Assembly (NCBI RefSeq): GCF_032118995.1
Contig: NC_092663.1
Location: forward strand, 8,742,001 to 8,806,000
Direction of reading: 5' to 3'
Length of the DNA: 64,000 nucleotides
Source of the DNA: Asterias amurensis
Lineage: Eukaryota > Echinodermata > Asteroidea > Forcipulatida > Asteriidae
Positions 1 to 12,380 of the stretch are shown one piece after another. Position 1 is the stretch's first letter; each line of letters starts with the position of its first letter. The position numbers were made by a program, and so were the translations under genes. The notes beneath the pieces were generated by a model. It was not told the DNA's origin, searched no databases, and was given only the letters and a program-made list of their open reading frames with translations.

Positions 1-571
1 CTGTCTAGGATGGAGGAAAGCTTGCACCAGGCAAGAGATGCAGTATGTGGAACATTGCTGGAATGTCTCTTTGTTCTTTTGACATCTCAGCAGAGCAAGG
101 GTGTATGTGTGAAAAGAAGCAGAAAGCCTGGTTTTATGCTTAACATCTAGATAGGCGGAACCCGGTCAGACACACTGGTGGTGCATTTGCCATGAAAATA
201 TCTGTATAACACTTTTTTGCTTGTAAAGTTGTATATCTACTTTGCTCCTATATTTTTACGGGTGTTCTTTTCTTTAAACTGTTCACTTATTGTATGTCAT
301 TTTCTTAATCTTTTGCAATTTTTACTGTCATGCGCCCTCAAACGGGCTGGTCCTGGAGAGAGCACAGTATAAGATCAGTAAATTATTAGTTATTATTATA
401 AAAGACAGAGGCTGGCTACAGACCTGCAATTAAAAAGAGGTAACAATGATCCCAACCCTTCACCACCAAGGTAGATCTGCACTCTATCTTATTACGATAA
501 AGTTTCCTTGGTTCATTTTATTTGCAACTAATATTTTTTCTGTTGTTTTCCCTTTACAAAGTGTCTTGCAG

Positions 572-3500
572 AAGCTCCGATCCCTGGTTGCCATGAATGA
601 AAACCTGAAGAAGCAGGAACAAGAGTTTAGAGCACACTGCAAGGTAAGCACATCTGGGTCCATGTCTTCACTTAATGTCGAAATGTGGAATGAGCTTCCT
701 GTACAAATTAGAAATGCAAGCATTTGTGACTGTTTGTTATAAAATGCATATGGTTAAAAAGATGTTTTAAAGTAGAATACAATGATCCACATAAGTTTGC
801 CTCGAAATTGCCTGGTTTCCTTTTACTTTGCGAAATCTCACGGTCGGCCATTTATGGGAGTCAAAAATGACTCCCATAAATGGCCGACCGTGTTAGTCGA
901 TGAGGTAAAAGGAAAACCACGCAACTTCGAGTGATACTTGTGTGGATCATTATATTCTACTTTTAAAATATTTTTCTTATCATATGCATTTTTTAACAAA
1001 CGGTTAAAAACGCTTTTCAAAGACCAACTCGTTCGATCCAAGGCAACGTGTTCCTTAACCCTCTCCTTACTACAGAGGACTTTAGTTTACTGCACTCATA
1101 CACCCTCTTCCTTACCAGTGGTGATATTTGTCAACCAAGCTTACACACAAAAAAAGGACTCAATCCAGAGCACAAAGGTCATTTGTAATAAAGCTGTAGT
1201 TTTGTCCATGTTTACCCTTGATTACCGCCATTGGAAAGAGTGAGATCTGATCTTTCCAATGATGGTTAAAAAGGTTGCCATTTTGCAATAAGTTGGGAGT
1301 GGAAAAATCTGATATGCCTTACACCTACAGAGCGCCATATGACTGTGTAAAAAAAAAAGGTGTTTGAGATTACAGATCATGCTGAGAAAAGAAAGTCAAA
1401 GATCTTTGACATTTGTTTACCATTTGCAATGTTTTTTTTTATTAAATGAAAGGGAATTCAATGTGTAAGAACATGTGCTCCCGCTTAAGGGGTCAAACAA
1501 TGCAGTCACCACTTATTTACCTATTTACTTATTTGGCTGTAAAACAATATCCTCAAGGAGATAATGGAGTTTGTAAAAATGACAGTTTTCTTTTGTGTAA
1601 GAATTTGTGCTCCGGCTTAAGTGGTCAAACAATGCAGTCACCACTGGTTGTTTATAACAATACAAGTCAGTAAAAAAGTGTACAAAGCTTACTTGTTCTA
1701 CCAGGCTTACTAATAATTCAACAGTACCTCAGCATCTTGGAGGAATCGCTAGATTTTTGCACTTTAAAGGCAGTGGACACTATTGGTAATTGTCAAAGAC
1801 TAGGCTTCACAGTTGGTGTATCTCAACATATGCATAAAATAACTAACCTGTGAAAATTTGAGCTCAATCGGTCATCAAAGTTGCGAGATAATAATGAAAG
1901 AAGAAAACAGCCTAGTCATACGAAGTTGTGTGCGTTTAGATGGTTGATTTCGAGACCTCAATTTCTAAACTTGAAGTCTCAAAATCAAATTCAGGGAAAA
2001 TTACTTCTATTTGGAAAACTACTCCACTTCAGAGGGAGCCGTTTCTCACAATGTTTTTTACTGCCAACCTCTCCCCATTACTCTTTACCAAGTGAGGTTT
2101 AATGCTAATAATTGGTTTGAGTAATTACCAATAGTGTCCACTGCCTTTAACGGAAAGTAAAAGACCAGCGAATTGGTTCCTCTCCATGGCTCTGTTTGGA
2201 AACCACAAATTGGCTTTAGGGCTGAGGTTACAGTGGAAGGCACTTTTGAAGGTTTCTTGATTTCATTACCAGAAACATATAAAGAAATGGTGGTTAGCGA
2301 ACGACTCACCGTTTTGGATCAGTATGCTCTGATTTTCTTCAAGAGAATGCTGGACTCTGTTCCTGGATGCTGCAGCAGAGTCCAGCATTCTCCTGAAGAC
2401 GATCAGAGCATACTGATTGAAACGTTAAGTCGTTAACACCAGTCTTTTTTAAGAACCAACAAGACTCAAAAAAGACCTGTTCTTATGGTGTTACCGCAAA
2501 CATATTTATAGAGGATGTGACCTCTGACGCCACTCTTAAAGCCATTATACACTTTCGGTAAACAGTATTGTCCAAGTCCCACACTTGGTATATCACAACT
2601 TATATATAAAATAACAAACCTGTAAAAATGTAGGCCCAATCGGTCATCGGAGTCAGGCGAAAATAATGGGAAAACCCACTCCTGTTTTCGCGCGATTCGC
2701 CGTGTCATGACATGTGTTTATAATAAATCTGTAATTCTCGCTATCGAGAATTGATATTGTTTTAATGTTTTCTCAAAAAGTAAAGCATTGTATGGAACAA
2801 TATTTCAAGAGAAGTCATTCACCATTACCTTCTGTGAACCCTGGTAATTATTTGTAAATCTGTGATTTTATTTTTTTTTTTATGTACCGAAAGTGTATAA
2901 TGGCTTTAAACTATAACATGATTCGTGTGCATACCGCCGGGCAAAACCTTTGTGTTTTGGCAGCCAGCTAGAAAGTACACACAATCTTACCATGACTATG
3001 AGTCTTTTTGCCCGGCGAAACATGACGTGTACAGTGTTTTGTCAACAGAGGGCGGTTTGAATGTAAACATAGGTCACATCGTCTGTACTTCCACCAAGCA
3101 AAGTTTCCAATCCCACTCAGAAAAATACAATAGCAATGAGCTCTCACCATCAGCTGTTTTGTTGTTGACGTTGTTGTTGTTGTTGTTGTCTTTGTTGTTG
3201 ATTGAAAAAGATGTTCTGTTTTGGGATAACTAGGAGGAAATGTCACGACTCCAGCAGAGCATCTCAGAGTTGAAGAACGAAGGGGGCGAGACGGAGCTGT
3301 CCGAAAGGGATCAGATGATTCTGAAACGGTACGAAGCCGGCCAGGAAAAACTCCAGAAGTTCCGTCTCCTCTTGGTAAGTTCCTGCTTCCTCTCTGAAGA
3401 ATTTCATTCCAAAAACGAAAGATGGGAGAATTTGTCTGTTATGGCGGAGCGGTTTAGTACATCGGACTTGAGTTCTGCTGGTTGAGTCATCAGGGTGTGG

Positions 3501-6500
3501 GTTCGAATCCTGGTCATGACATTTATGTTCTTTAGCAAGACACTTAAATATAGTTGCTTCTCATCACCCAGGGGTAAATGAGTACCTGTGAGGGCAGAGG
3601 TGGTTCTTGTGATTTAGCTTAGTGCGCTACATACTTGGCAGCACAGGTTGTATGAGCTGAGATAAATATGGAATGAAATAAATGACCCAGTGACCAGAGG
3701 TAATAATGTTTAAAGCGCAATGATCATTCTTTGTAATTGCGCTATATTTAAGAGTCAATATAATTTTAAATCTTATTATTCATGCATTAGTTAAAAAGGA
3801 ACTTGAGGGACTCATTTCCGAAACTGCCTTTTCTTGAAATCAAATATGAAGTTATGTTATTTGTTTGTCTGCTTTTTATTTGTTTGTTTGTTTGTTTGAT
3901 TGTTTGTTTCGTGGTTGTCAAGGCACGGAAGACGAGAGAAATTGCAGCATTGCAAAGGAAGATTGATGACGTTCCATCCAGAGCAGAATTATCACAGTAC
4001 CAGAGACGATTCGTGGAGCTCTACAACCAAGGTAAACAAAACACTAGATAATAATAATAATTATTATTATTTTTATGGGTTTTGAGGCATTGCATGGTAA
4101 GGTATTTGTTCTGTGGTAACACCATTGTGTATTCTTTTGAGAACTTCTCTTGCTTTTTATTTTAAGTACGCGCTAATCCTCCAATCAGATTGGCAGAATG
4201 GAGTGGTGTTAAAAACCTATATTGCATGGCTAATATCACTACCATGCGTCTTGTGTGTTCTATGTCACGCGCCAAATTTGCTTGAAGATAAATACGTTAT
4301 CACACGCGCGCCCGTGGAAATACGGAAAATATAATGCGTCTGCATCCCATATCCAACGACGCCGAAGGCGTCGTTGGATATGGGACGCAGAAGCGCTATA
4401 TTTTTCCGTATTCCACTCGTGCTTGTGTGATAACTTATAGTATTATACTACCGCGGAGTAGATTTATTAGAATTCGGGAGACTTCTGTACTAAAAACACA
4501 GAGTAGATTTTCGAAATTAATTGTTTTTGCATGAAACTCTTCTCCTCGGATTGTGCATTCCAATCTATATTCTTCCTGCATGGGCATAATGGTAACCACT
4601 GCAGATTTTTTTGCAATGATTAAAAAACACTACCATCTTTAGAAGTGAAAGTTTCAAAGGTTAGTTTTATTGTATACGTCCACATTTATATATGATTCAA
4701 ACAGCAGAGCGTTTCCAAAAATGAAAGGTATACTTTGCCTTTAAAGGCAGTGGACACTATTGGTAATTACTCAAAATATTTATTAGCATAAAATCGTTCT
4801 TGGTGACGAGTAATGGGGAGAGGTTGATTGATAGTATAAAACATTGTGAGAAATGGCTCCCTCTGAAGTGGAGTAGTTTTTGAGAAAGAAGTAATTTTCC
4901 ACGAATTTGATTTCGAGACCTCAAGTTTAGAATTTGAGGTCCCGAAATCAAGCATCTGAAAGCACACAACTTCGTGTGACAAGGGTGTTTTTTTCTTTCA
5001 TAGTTATCTCGCAACTCTGACGACCAATCAAGCTCAATTTTTCACAGGTTTGTTATGTTGTGCATATGTTGAGACACAGCAAGTGAGAAGACTGGTCTTT
5101 GACAATTACCAATAGTGTCCACTGCCTTTAAGCAGCTCCATGAAATTGGGTGCGGATTATATGTTCATCATCTTGAGTTTGTTTTCTATTTCCATTTGTA
5201 GTCGCCAACACACACAAGGAGACAAAGCAGTTCTACACTTTGTACAACACACTGGACGACACCAAACTCTACCTAGAGAAAGAGATCACCCTACTCAACT
5301 CCATCCATGATAACTTCGGACAGTAAGTCATCTTCTCATTCCATGATCTCTAGAAACAACGAATAACAAGTGATGATTTTTCAAATCTCTGTAACTGTGG
5401 CAGTGTCATAGCCGAGCGGTTAAGAGCACCGGATTCAAGCACTGGTGTTTGATCAGCAGGGTGTGGGTTCGGATCCCGGTCGTTACACTTACCACATAAA
5501 ATTGGGGAGGTAGTGCTTTCTGCTCTGCCAGCCAGGCTTCGAATTGATGATACCCAAGCCTACATTCGTATGGACTGTGGAAGGGGTAACCCTGTTTAAG
5601 CCCTAGGAGTAGGTGGCAACATCCTCTTGAAAAAAACAATTGTAGCCCACACCTTGGAGTGGCCTTCAGGCCTTGTGTGTCAGGCAACTTGAATAAAATA
5701 AAATAAAATAAAAAATAAAAATAAATAAAAAATAAAAATACCCATATCAAGGAACAGGACCCAATTTCATAAAGCATGTAGTAAGCATAAAAACTTGCTA
5801 AGCACAGAAAAATCTTGCTTTAGCAGGAACTGGCGACAAGCCAAATTTCAATACAGTTTCCATTGTTGTAACTGGTGTCCCACTCTCCGTTTGCTTAGCA
5901 AATAAATTTTGCTAAGCAGTACTTTCTGCTTATCAGCTTCATGAAATTTGGCCCAGGTATCACAAGTTAGTACATAAAGTAAACTAACCTCTGTGAACCT
6001 GGTAGTTTACAATTTCACGCTATATGCAAAGTAAACATTTTAAATCTCTATATCCATCCAACTGATATGAAGGGGGTTAGCCATGGGATTTCAAAATAAT
6101 TTACTTGCATTTTAGACACTTTGACTCCTCGAAGGATCTGGCAACAAGGAATAGCTGAAGCATGAAAGCACACCACAAATGATCAAATGTTTGTTCTTGA
6201 TTGACTCCTTTCCCTTATCTCTACCAACCCAATCCCTCTTTCCGTCCCGCCATAGGCCATGCTAGGACTCCCCCCCCCTGAAACACCTCGACGACCGGCC
6301 ACCTCCGGCCAACTGCCAGCACTGTCTGCCTGCGCCGCACATGCTCACTATTTTGTAGGGTGTCTAACTGTGCCGACCAGCCATCCATGCATATAAGGCC
6401 AGTGCGTGTGCAAAGTCCGTCTTATGCATTGCTACTGAAAGCCGCCAAGCTGCTACAGAAGTTTGTTTCTAGTGCCTTCCTCGATAATCAAGCCTTTTAT

Positions 6501-8747
6501 TTTTGTTTATGTCCGTTTCCAGGGCGATGAATTCTTCAGCCAATAAGGACCAGTTCTTGAAACAGCTGGAGTTGATTGTCGGCGGCGTCAAACAGAACAA
6601 AACAAAGGTAGATGTCCATCAAGTATTGAATTAGACAAAGTATCTAACTGGAAATAATTAAGGGAATCAATGTGTGGTGAAGAGGTTTTCAACCAGTGGT
6701 TTAGTCCCAACGAGGCCTGGTTCTTGGTAGTTTTACCGAGACGAAGTCGAGGTAAATTATAAAGAACCAGGCCTCGGCGGGTTTAAACCACGAGTTGAAA
6801 ACCGATTCAACACACTTTGATTCCCATTCATAAACACCTTTTCGGTCAAAAACATCATCACTTTTTGGTCAAAAAGTAAAATAAATGCAAAAATTGATAA
6901 ATGATTTCTTTCAACACAACACCCCTGCCGGAAATGGTAAAGCCCTCCAACGCCCTTGGGTAAACAACTCCTTATAGGGGAATGCTGTGCGCGTCGTGCG
7001 CATCTCGTGATGTGGCACAACTGTTTCAGCCGTTGCTCTCGACCAATAGGAATGAAGAAACTGTCTTATAAGAACAGGTGCAAGCTCGCGTGTCACGCCC
7101 ATGTTTCAACACTTTTTACCGGTCATAAACAAAGGTTTATACACACCCACGTGACGCGCTCTCCACCAATAGGAATAGCAAAACTGTCTGAGGTATTTAT
7201 GAATGTTTGTTTAAATCTTAATGAGCAGTTGTTTTAGTAGGTGGGTCTTTGTATGCTTCTTTATTTTAAACAATGTGGGGCTATAAAACTGACCTGGAGC
7301 TTATGAGGGGATTAAAACTGGCCGCAGGTCTTTTGGAATGCTCGGTTGTCTAGTGGTATCTGCTTTAGCATGTGAAGGTTGTTGGTTTGAATCCCACCCA
7401 GATAGCTTACAGGACTTTGAGATTTAAAAATGCTTATCCTTGGTGGAGAGAAGCAATTTTGATAAAGAGCTTTGCCAAGGACACAAGTGTCGCGACTGAC
7501 CAGGCCAGGATTCAAACCTGCTTTCTATTTACTACAGAACTTAAAGGCAGTGGACACTATTGGTAATTGTCAAAGACCAGTCTTCTCACTCGCTTTATCT
7601 CAACATATGCACAACATAACAAACCTGTGAAAATTTGAGCTCAGTCAGTCGGTCATCGAAGTTGCAAAATAATGAAAGAAAAAACACCCTTGTCACATGA
7701 AGTTGTGTGCTTTCAGATGCTTGATTTCGAGACCTCAAATTCTAAACTTGAGGTCTCAAAATCAAATTCGTGGAAAAGTACTTCTTTCTCGAAAACTACG
7801 TCACTTCAGAGGGAGCCAATTCTCACAATCTTTTATACTATCAACCTCTCCCCATTACTCGTTACCAAGTTAGGTTTTATGGTAATAATTATTTTGGAGT
7901 AATTACCAATAGTGTGCCTTTAAGGCCGACCGGTATAAATGCGGGGTCACGAAACCCCCCGACTTTTCAATGACAACAACTGTTTATTTATTTTTATGTT
8001 ATTTTTATTGTGTCATCTCTTGTTTTGTTTTATTTGTAATTTTTAGGTGGAGAAAAAGAAGCAGGAGGAAAAGATGAGGCGAGACCAGCTGAACGACAAC
8101 TACCTAGATCTGGTCGAGAAACAGAGACTGTACTTCAAGACTGTCCGAGACTTCAAAGAGGTAGGCTTTCTCAATATTTCTTGTTCGGTGGGGTTGCCAG
8201 TCAGAAAGTTTTAAAGGCACTGGACACTATTGGTAATTACTCAAAATAATTGTTAGCATAAAAATTGACTTGGAAACGAGCAATGGGGAGAGGTTGATAG
8301 TATAAAAAGGTGTGAGAATTGGCTCCCTCTGAAATGACGTAGTTTTTGAGAAAGAAGTAATTTTCCACAAATTTGTTTTTTGAGACCTTAGATTTAGAAT
8401 TTGAGGTCGCGAACTCAAGCATCCGAATGCTCGCAACTTAGTTGGAGAAGGGTGTTTTTTCTTTCATTATTATCATGCAACTTCGATGAACAATTGAGCT
8501 CAAATTTTCACAGGTTTGTTATTTGATGCATATGTTGAGATATACCAACTGAGGAGACTGGTCTTAGACAATTACCAATAGTGTCCACTGTCTTTAATAA
8601 TGTGTCTTTTATAGTTTAGGATTCTTAACACAGAGTCCCTTGTACTGTTTTCAATGAAGACAAACCGTTACGAATGTATTTTTTCTTTCTTTTTTTCCTC
8701 AGGAGTGCCGCAAGAACGAAATCCTTCTCTCCAAGCTCTCTAAATAG
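572..8747 (+). CDS. CCDC93: CCDC93, C-terminal part (coiled-coil subunit of CCC/Commander complex)
   Basis: CCDC93 pairs with CCDC22 and the COMMD ring in the CCC complex on endosomes, which supports recycling of membrane cargo with WASH and Retriever. Seven exons are visible: 572-643, 3234-3374, 3923-4031, 5202-5322, 6523-6607, 8047-8160 and 8703-8747 (stop TAG). All have AG/GT borders and matching phases, giving the last 228 residues. Recognisable stretches are [72 protein letters not shown] and [19 protein letters not shown], close to human CCDC93 as I remember it. The composition is charged and helical, as expected for a coiled coil. The N-terminal CH-like part lies left of the window. 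Introns hold F1, F3, F5, F6 and F7 DNA transposons and SINEs. A candidate polyadenylation signal AATAAA lies at 9363-9368. Human CCDC93 ends slightly later, so the C-terminus here is a few residues shorter. Confidence 0.93.
740..1056. mobile_element. F2 MITE, left-truncated
   Basis: Central palindrome CACGGTCGGCCATTTATGGG with its inverse, and the right end GATCCAAGGCAACGTGTTCC. The first 60 or so bases of the family are missing. CCDC93 intron. Confidence 0.8.
1764..2150 (+). mobile_element. F1 MITE (TTAA-ended), complete copy
   Basis: Starts TTAAAGGCAGTGGACACTAT and ends with the inverted form, closing in CTTTAA. The interior includes the family's AATCGGTCATCAAAGTTGCG block and a short central self-complementary motif (GAGACCTCA ... 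TGAAGTCTC). No coding capacity. Lies in a CCDC93 intron. Confidence 0.85.
2536..2909. mobile_element. F3 MITE (TTAA-ended), copy 1
   Basis: Starts TTAAAGCCATTATACACTTT and ends AAAGTGTATAATGGCTTTAA. The interior has TTCTCGCTATCGAGAA, a small palindrome. 374 bp, CCDC93 intron. Confidence 0.88.
3167..3202 (+). repeat. (GTT)n tract
   Basis: GTTGTTGACGTTGTTGTTGT and similar, about 30 bases before CCDC93 exon 3234-3374. Possibly part of its polypyrimidine-poor upstream region. Confidence 0.7.
3441..3745 (+). mobile_element. tRNA-headed SINE (family S1), diverged
   Basis: A-box-like GGCGGAGCGGTTTAG and B-box GTGGGTTCGAATCCTGG, then the S1 body TTGCTTCTCATCACCCAGGG and GAGTACCTGTGAGGGCAGAG. In a CCDC93 intron. 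Confidence 0.75.
4080..4460. mobile_element. F7 fold-back element with 139-bp hairpin
   Basis: Begins GTTTTGAGGCATTGCA like the copy at 12381. A near-perfect inverted repeat spans 4296-4434 around the centre GACGCCGAAGGCGTC, with arms of about 68 bases. The right boundary is uncertain. CCDC93 intron. Confidence 0.7.
4741..5131 (-). mobile_element. F1 MITE, complete copy, opposite orientation
   Basis: Same termini as the copy at 1764. The central palindrome (TTTCGAGACCTCAAGTTTAG / AATTTGAGGTCCCGAAA) is well kept. In a CCDC93 intron. Confidence 0.85.
5403..5740 (+). mobile_element. tRNA-headed SINE with (TAAAA)n tail
   Basis: Head ATAGCCGAGCGGTTAAGAGC and GTGGGTTCGGATCCCGGTC. The body differs from S1. 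The tail is AATAAAATAAAATAAAATAA. The head resembles a Leu/Ser-type tRNA, but the body and A-rich tail mark it as a SINE. Confidence 0.8.
5758..5955. mobile_element. F5 fold-back MITE
   Basis: CCCAATTTCATAAAGCATG at the left and CTTCATGAAATTTGGCCC at the right, with repeated TGCTAAGCA motifs inside. In a CCDC93 intron, directly after SINE 5403-5740. Confidence 0.75.
6655..7207 (-). mobile_element. F6-related element
   Basis: The right part (CACGTGACGCGCTCTCCACC, CAAAACTGTCTGAGG, TATTTATGAATG) matches F6 copies at 24384 and 47311. The left part is a different hairpin around GAACCAGGCCTCGGCGGGTT (6712-6800). CCDC93 intron. The GT-rich neighbour at 6241-6330 is unremarkable. Confidence 0.6.
7338..7530 (+). 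mobile_element. tRNA-headed SINE fragment
   Basis: GCTCGGTTGTCTAGTGGTAT and GGTTTGAATCCCACCCAG look like A and B boxes of family S2, followed by an S1-like stretch (GAGAAGCAATTTTGATAAAG, CAAGGACACAAGTGTCGCGA). Right border is the F1 element at 7541. Confidence 0.65.
7541..7923 (+). mobile_element. F1 MITE, nearly complete
   Basis: The left end is intact. The right end reads AGTGTGCCTTTAA, so a few bases of the inverted terminus are missing. CCDC93 intron. Confidence 0.85.
8211..8597 (-). mobile_element. F1 MITE, complete copy
   Basis: Both TTAA-type ends are present and the interior is like the copy at 4741. It lies 50 bases after CCDC93 exon 8047-8160 and about 100 bases before the last exon. 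Confidence 0.85.
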
Positions 8748-9279
8748 TTTACTGCCAAAATTTTTATATCAGCATATATAAAAAATCAAGATAAGTAATA
8801 GTAATACCAAAATTTTTACTAAAATAACTTTGATAATCTAACAATCATGTTGTTTTTGTTTAAGAAATTGTTATAAATGTACAAATATTAGTACATATGA
8901 GTGCACTGTCGTAAAATATACTCACAGCGTGAAATCTGGACTTTTTAATATCATGAGGCGAAATGGAAAAGCCAGATCTCACTGAATGTTTATGATTACA
9001 CTCTGCGACTTTGCATGAACAAAATGCATTCAATATTAGTTTTATGTATCTCACACACACAGATCTGCTTGTCCTTTGAGATTTGTTACAATACCCCACA
9101 CCATCCCCAAACGAAAACCCAAACAAACAACACAAAAACTCATCCACCCCACACTCTGTAATTTCTGAAAACCTTTTAAACAATGTAGACGACTCCAAAT
9201 AGTCACCAACCTGGTCTGCTCTGACACAAATATTATATTTTGAAGCCTCGCAGCAGTATACATTATACGCAGCATCCAA

Positions 9280-9420
9280 TAATTATTCATATTGGTCGGG
9301 CACCTCACATCATTATATATATTGGGTGGGCACCTGTCCAATATTAAATTTTGGGTCGCATCAATAAATACATATGTGAAGCATCCAATAACTCATCATA
9401 TTGGGTGGGCAAAATAACAG
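9280..9420 (+). repeat. Short tandem motif ATATTGGGTGGGCACCT
   Basis: Forms of TATTGG(G)T(G/C)GGGC recur at about 9292, 9323 and 9399 with GCATCCAATAA before them. Downstream of CCDC93, probably 3' UTR or flank. Confidence 0.45.
9363..9368 (+). terminator. CCDC93: Candidate polyadenylation signal of CCDC93
   Basis: AATAAA about 615 bases after the CCDC93 stop codon. Another lies near 9796. The interval between stop and signal would be 3' UTR. Confidence 0.3.
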
Positions 9421-9970
9421 ATGACACATGACCTGTGGTCCACCAATCAATTGTCAAGGATCTGTGTGTGCGGTATATAAGTTCTTATGCATGTAGTTAT
9501 GTTTATTCCTTTTTCTTGTGAGGGCAAAGATCCTTGATAAGGAAATTACAGATTTGTACTAGGACATTTTAAAGGGCACAAAAGCAATGAAAAGCAGGGC
9601 ATGTAGGCAATCAATTTTCTCTGTAAAGTTTCAGGCCTATTATTATTTGTAACTTTATCTGTACCTAGCACGAACATATTCTTCCTGCTAAAATCCGATG
9701 TGGGTTTTTTTTTCCTCCAAAACTGATTCAGAAATTGGAAATTGACTTTTATCTGAAATAAGATTTGTTCCAAGTCTACCTGGTTGCTGGTAAAAAAATA
9801 AAAGTTATGCTCTTTGATCTACTTCTCTAGCACTGAGGATACTGAAAAAAAACTCCTAGGAATCCTATAACTGCAGGGATTGACAAAAGGTGGAAATGCC
9901 ATCATTGCAATGTACCCTCCGATCCTGAATGTTGTATCCCAGTTTCAGATTTTTTTTCTTCTAACAACTC

Positions 9971-10160
9971 TAAAGCCTGGTTCATACTTCCTGCTAATGT
10001 GAATGCGAAGTGAATTTGATGTGAATTTGATGTCACAACCCTCCTTTCGCAGCGATATTCGCAAGTGAGTTGAGCGCAAATCAACCCAGTGCGACTTTCG
10101 TTGTGAATTTGTGTCGTCAACCTCCGTTTCGCATTCGCAGGAAGTATGAACCGGGCTTTA
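9971..10160. mobile_element. Short MITE with ends AAAGCCTGGTTCATACTTCC
   Basis: Left end TAAAGCCTGGTTCATACTTC and right end GAAGTATGAACCGGGCTTTA are inverse, apart from one or two bases. TA on each side may be the target duplication. The interior is rich in GTGAATTTG-type motifs. Confidence 0.82.
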
Positions 10161-10289
10161 CCCATGTATTATTAAGTAGCCTGCACTAAAAGGTATATAA
10201 AACCCTATACATGTCTTAAATTCAGCTCAGCCCTTGTACTCAAAACAATTGTCCTACTTTTTTCCCAAGGGCCAAGGATTATGCCTGCT

Positions 10290-10584
10290 CATAGAGTTAT
10301 ATATAAGAACTAGAGGGTGCACTGGCCTGTATATGCGACCCGGGATGTGCGCAGGCGGCCATTTTCTAAGTTGACAAAACAGGCATCGCACAGCGTGTGT
10401 TTGTGCAGCCATTTTGTAAGTTGACAAAACAGCAACGCGTAGGGTTCAATAAACACAAACTCCAACGTGCGTTTCATACTCAACGGGCGTACAGAATGGC
10501 GCGTGCGTGTCTCCTTGCGGTCCCGTCGCGTTTGTACAAGACGCATCACCAGTGCGCCCTCTAGTTCTTATATATAACTCTATG
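10290..10584. mobile_element. hAT-like MITE with 8-bp target duplication
   Basis: Inverted ends CATAGAGTTATATATAAGAA ... TTCTTATATATAACTCTATG, extending about 35 bases with one or two mismatches. The octamer TGCCTGCT flanks both sides exactly (10282-10289, 10585-10592). The 8-bp duplication fits the hAT superfamily. 295 bp. Confidence 0.88.
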
Positions 10585-11166
10585 TGCCTGCTACAGACAA
10601 AGACAGGTGACCATTCTACCTCCCACCCTCCAAAATCCATTAGCTTGCTTTCACAGAGTTTGATGGACTCAGCACTGTATAGCTCAATCAACATCCAGCC
10701 AATGTGGGGGTTTTTTTTGCACACTTGATTTCACTGGTGCCACACTTTTCCGTTTGCTAAGCAAGTTAATGTTGGTTTTGGTTTTGATTTTTACTCAAGG
10801 ATTTTGGTGGATGTCAGAAGAGTCTGAAACACGCTTCCAAAGGAGCTGGAGTTAAAAACTATTTTTCTTTAATGAGTATTAAAAAATATAACTATTTACT
10901 TGAACAGTTAAAATGTCAAAACTAATAAAAACAAATCAATATACACTTTATGTCATTTGACAAGTTGTTTTATATAAAGTAATCGTACAAACATTTAATG
11001 AACTTTTGGTTAAAGAAGAGGAGCTCAATTAAACTGCTTTACCAACTTCTTACCTTTGATTTTTGTTGATCAAGTTATGTATGCAAAAATGGACAATTGC
11101 AACTAGTTACATTTGCGCATGTTATTATTTATGCAAGTGATTTGAATGAGAGTCAAAGCTTAAAAT

Positions 11167-11492
11167 TTAAAGGAACACGTTGCCTTGGATCGGACGAGTT
11201 GGTCTATAAAAGCGTTTGTAACCGTTTTTTATAAAATGCATATGCATAGACAGATCTTTTAAAAGTAGAGTATTTTACTGTGCGAACTAACACGGTCGGC
11301 CATTTATGGGAGTCAAAAATTTGACTCCCATAAATGGCCGACCGTGTTAGTCGACGAGGTAATAGGAAAACCGTGCAATTTAGAGGCATGTTATTGTGGA
11401 TCGTTGTATTCTACTTTTACAACATCTTTCTACCCATAACAAAGGCTTTTCAAAGACCAACTCGTCCGATCCAAGGCAACGTGTTCCTTTAA
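11167..11492. mobile_element. F2 MITE, complete
   Basis: TTAAAGGAACACGTTGCCTT at the left and its inverse ending CCTTTAA at the right. The centre is a long palindrome around CATTTATGGGAGTCAAAAAT. Confidence 0.88.
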
Positions 11493-11533
11493 AAGCATAA
11501 TTTGTTTCTGTGAAAGTTTGATGTAGCAGCCCT

Positions 11534-11897
11534 TTAAAGGGTCTATGAAACTTTTGTAGGACCAAAACCACACTGTCCACAGATTTACACTAAACTTACA
11601 CAGTTTGAAGATAATGATAGTAGAAAGCTTCTCTGAAAATATTACGTGCTCAGAGGTGCTGTAGTTTTGGAGAATGAGTAAAACAATGTCATGAAAATAA
11701 TTTTCGTCTCATGAGACGAAAATTATTTTAATCATTTACAAACGTATTTTCATGACATTGTTTTACTCATTTCTCAAAAACTACAGCACCTCAGTAAGTA
11801 AAAATTTGAAGGGAAGCTTTCCACTATCATTATCTTCAAACCCTGTAAGTTTAATGTAAATCTATGGACATTTTGAAAAAGTACCCAAATCCTTTAA
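11534..11897. mobile_element. F9 fold-back MITE (TTAA-ended)
   Basis: TTAAAGGGTCTATGAAACTT at the left and an inverse-like end (AAAGTACCCAAATCCTTTAA) at the right. Large central inverted repeat: ATGTCATGAAAATAATTTTC and its inverse around 11690-11765, with AACTACAGCACCTC on the right arm. Confidence 0.8.
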
Positions 11898-12380
11898 AGC
11901 ATCTGTGAATGGTTCATTGGTGGATCTAAAAAAAAAAAAAAAAAGAGGGGGGGGGGGGGAATTATTCCAATGCCTAATTTAATAATTCCCGTCAACACGA
12001 ACACCCCTTCCATCACATAAATCACTGGAGCCCCCCCCCCCCCCCCCCACCCCGCCACCCCTGTTGTATTAGGGATAACAACAATTTAAAACTTATATAA
12101 TTATCTAATTCAGACTTCAAAAATTCTTCATTTATACAAATAATCATTCTGAATTGAATCGTTGTTTTTGTGTGTGTAATTTTATAAATATGTATGTTTT
12201 TTGTTGGAGGGGCCTGGGCGGAGGGCACGTCGCTTTTGCCTTACCTTTTGCCTTACCCTGGACGGCCCCCTGCCAACAAAGAATAATTATGTCCAAAGAT
12301 TTAAAATTAAACATTAAATTAATATAACTTAACAGGTCCTATAGTGCGCTCCCCGCTAGAGCATACGAGCATACATATTG

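Noticed and set aside
1-571. Open stretch at the left edge as a CCDC93 exon
   Set aside because: No convincing acceptor, donor or homologous peptide. Treated as intron.
5403-5490. tRNA-Leu/Ser-like gene
   Set aside because: The same head is joined to a SINE body and a TAAAA tail.
9051-9341. Overlapping minus-strand frames downstream of CCDC93
   Set aside because: No family resemblance. The region is likely CCDC93 3' UTR with short repeats.
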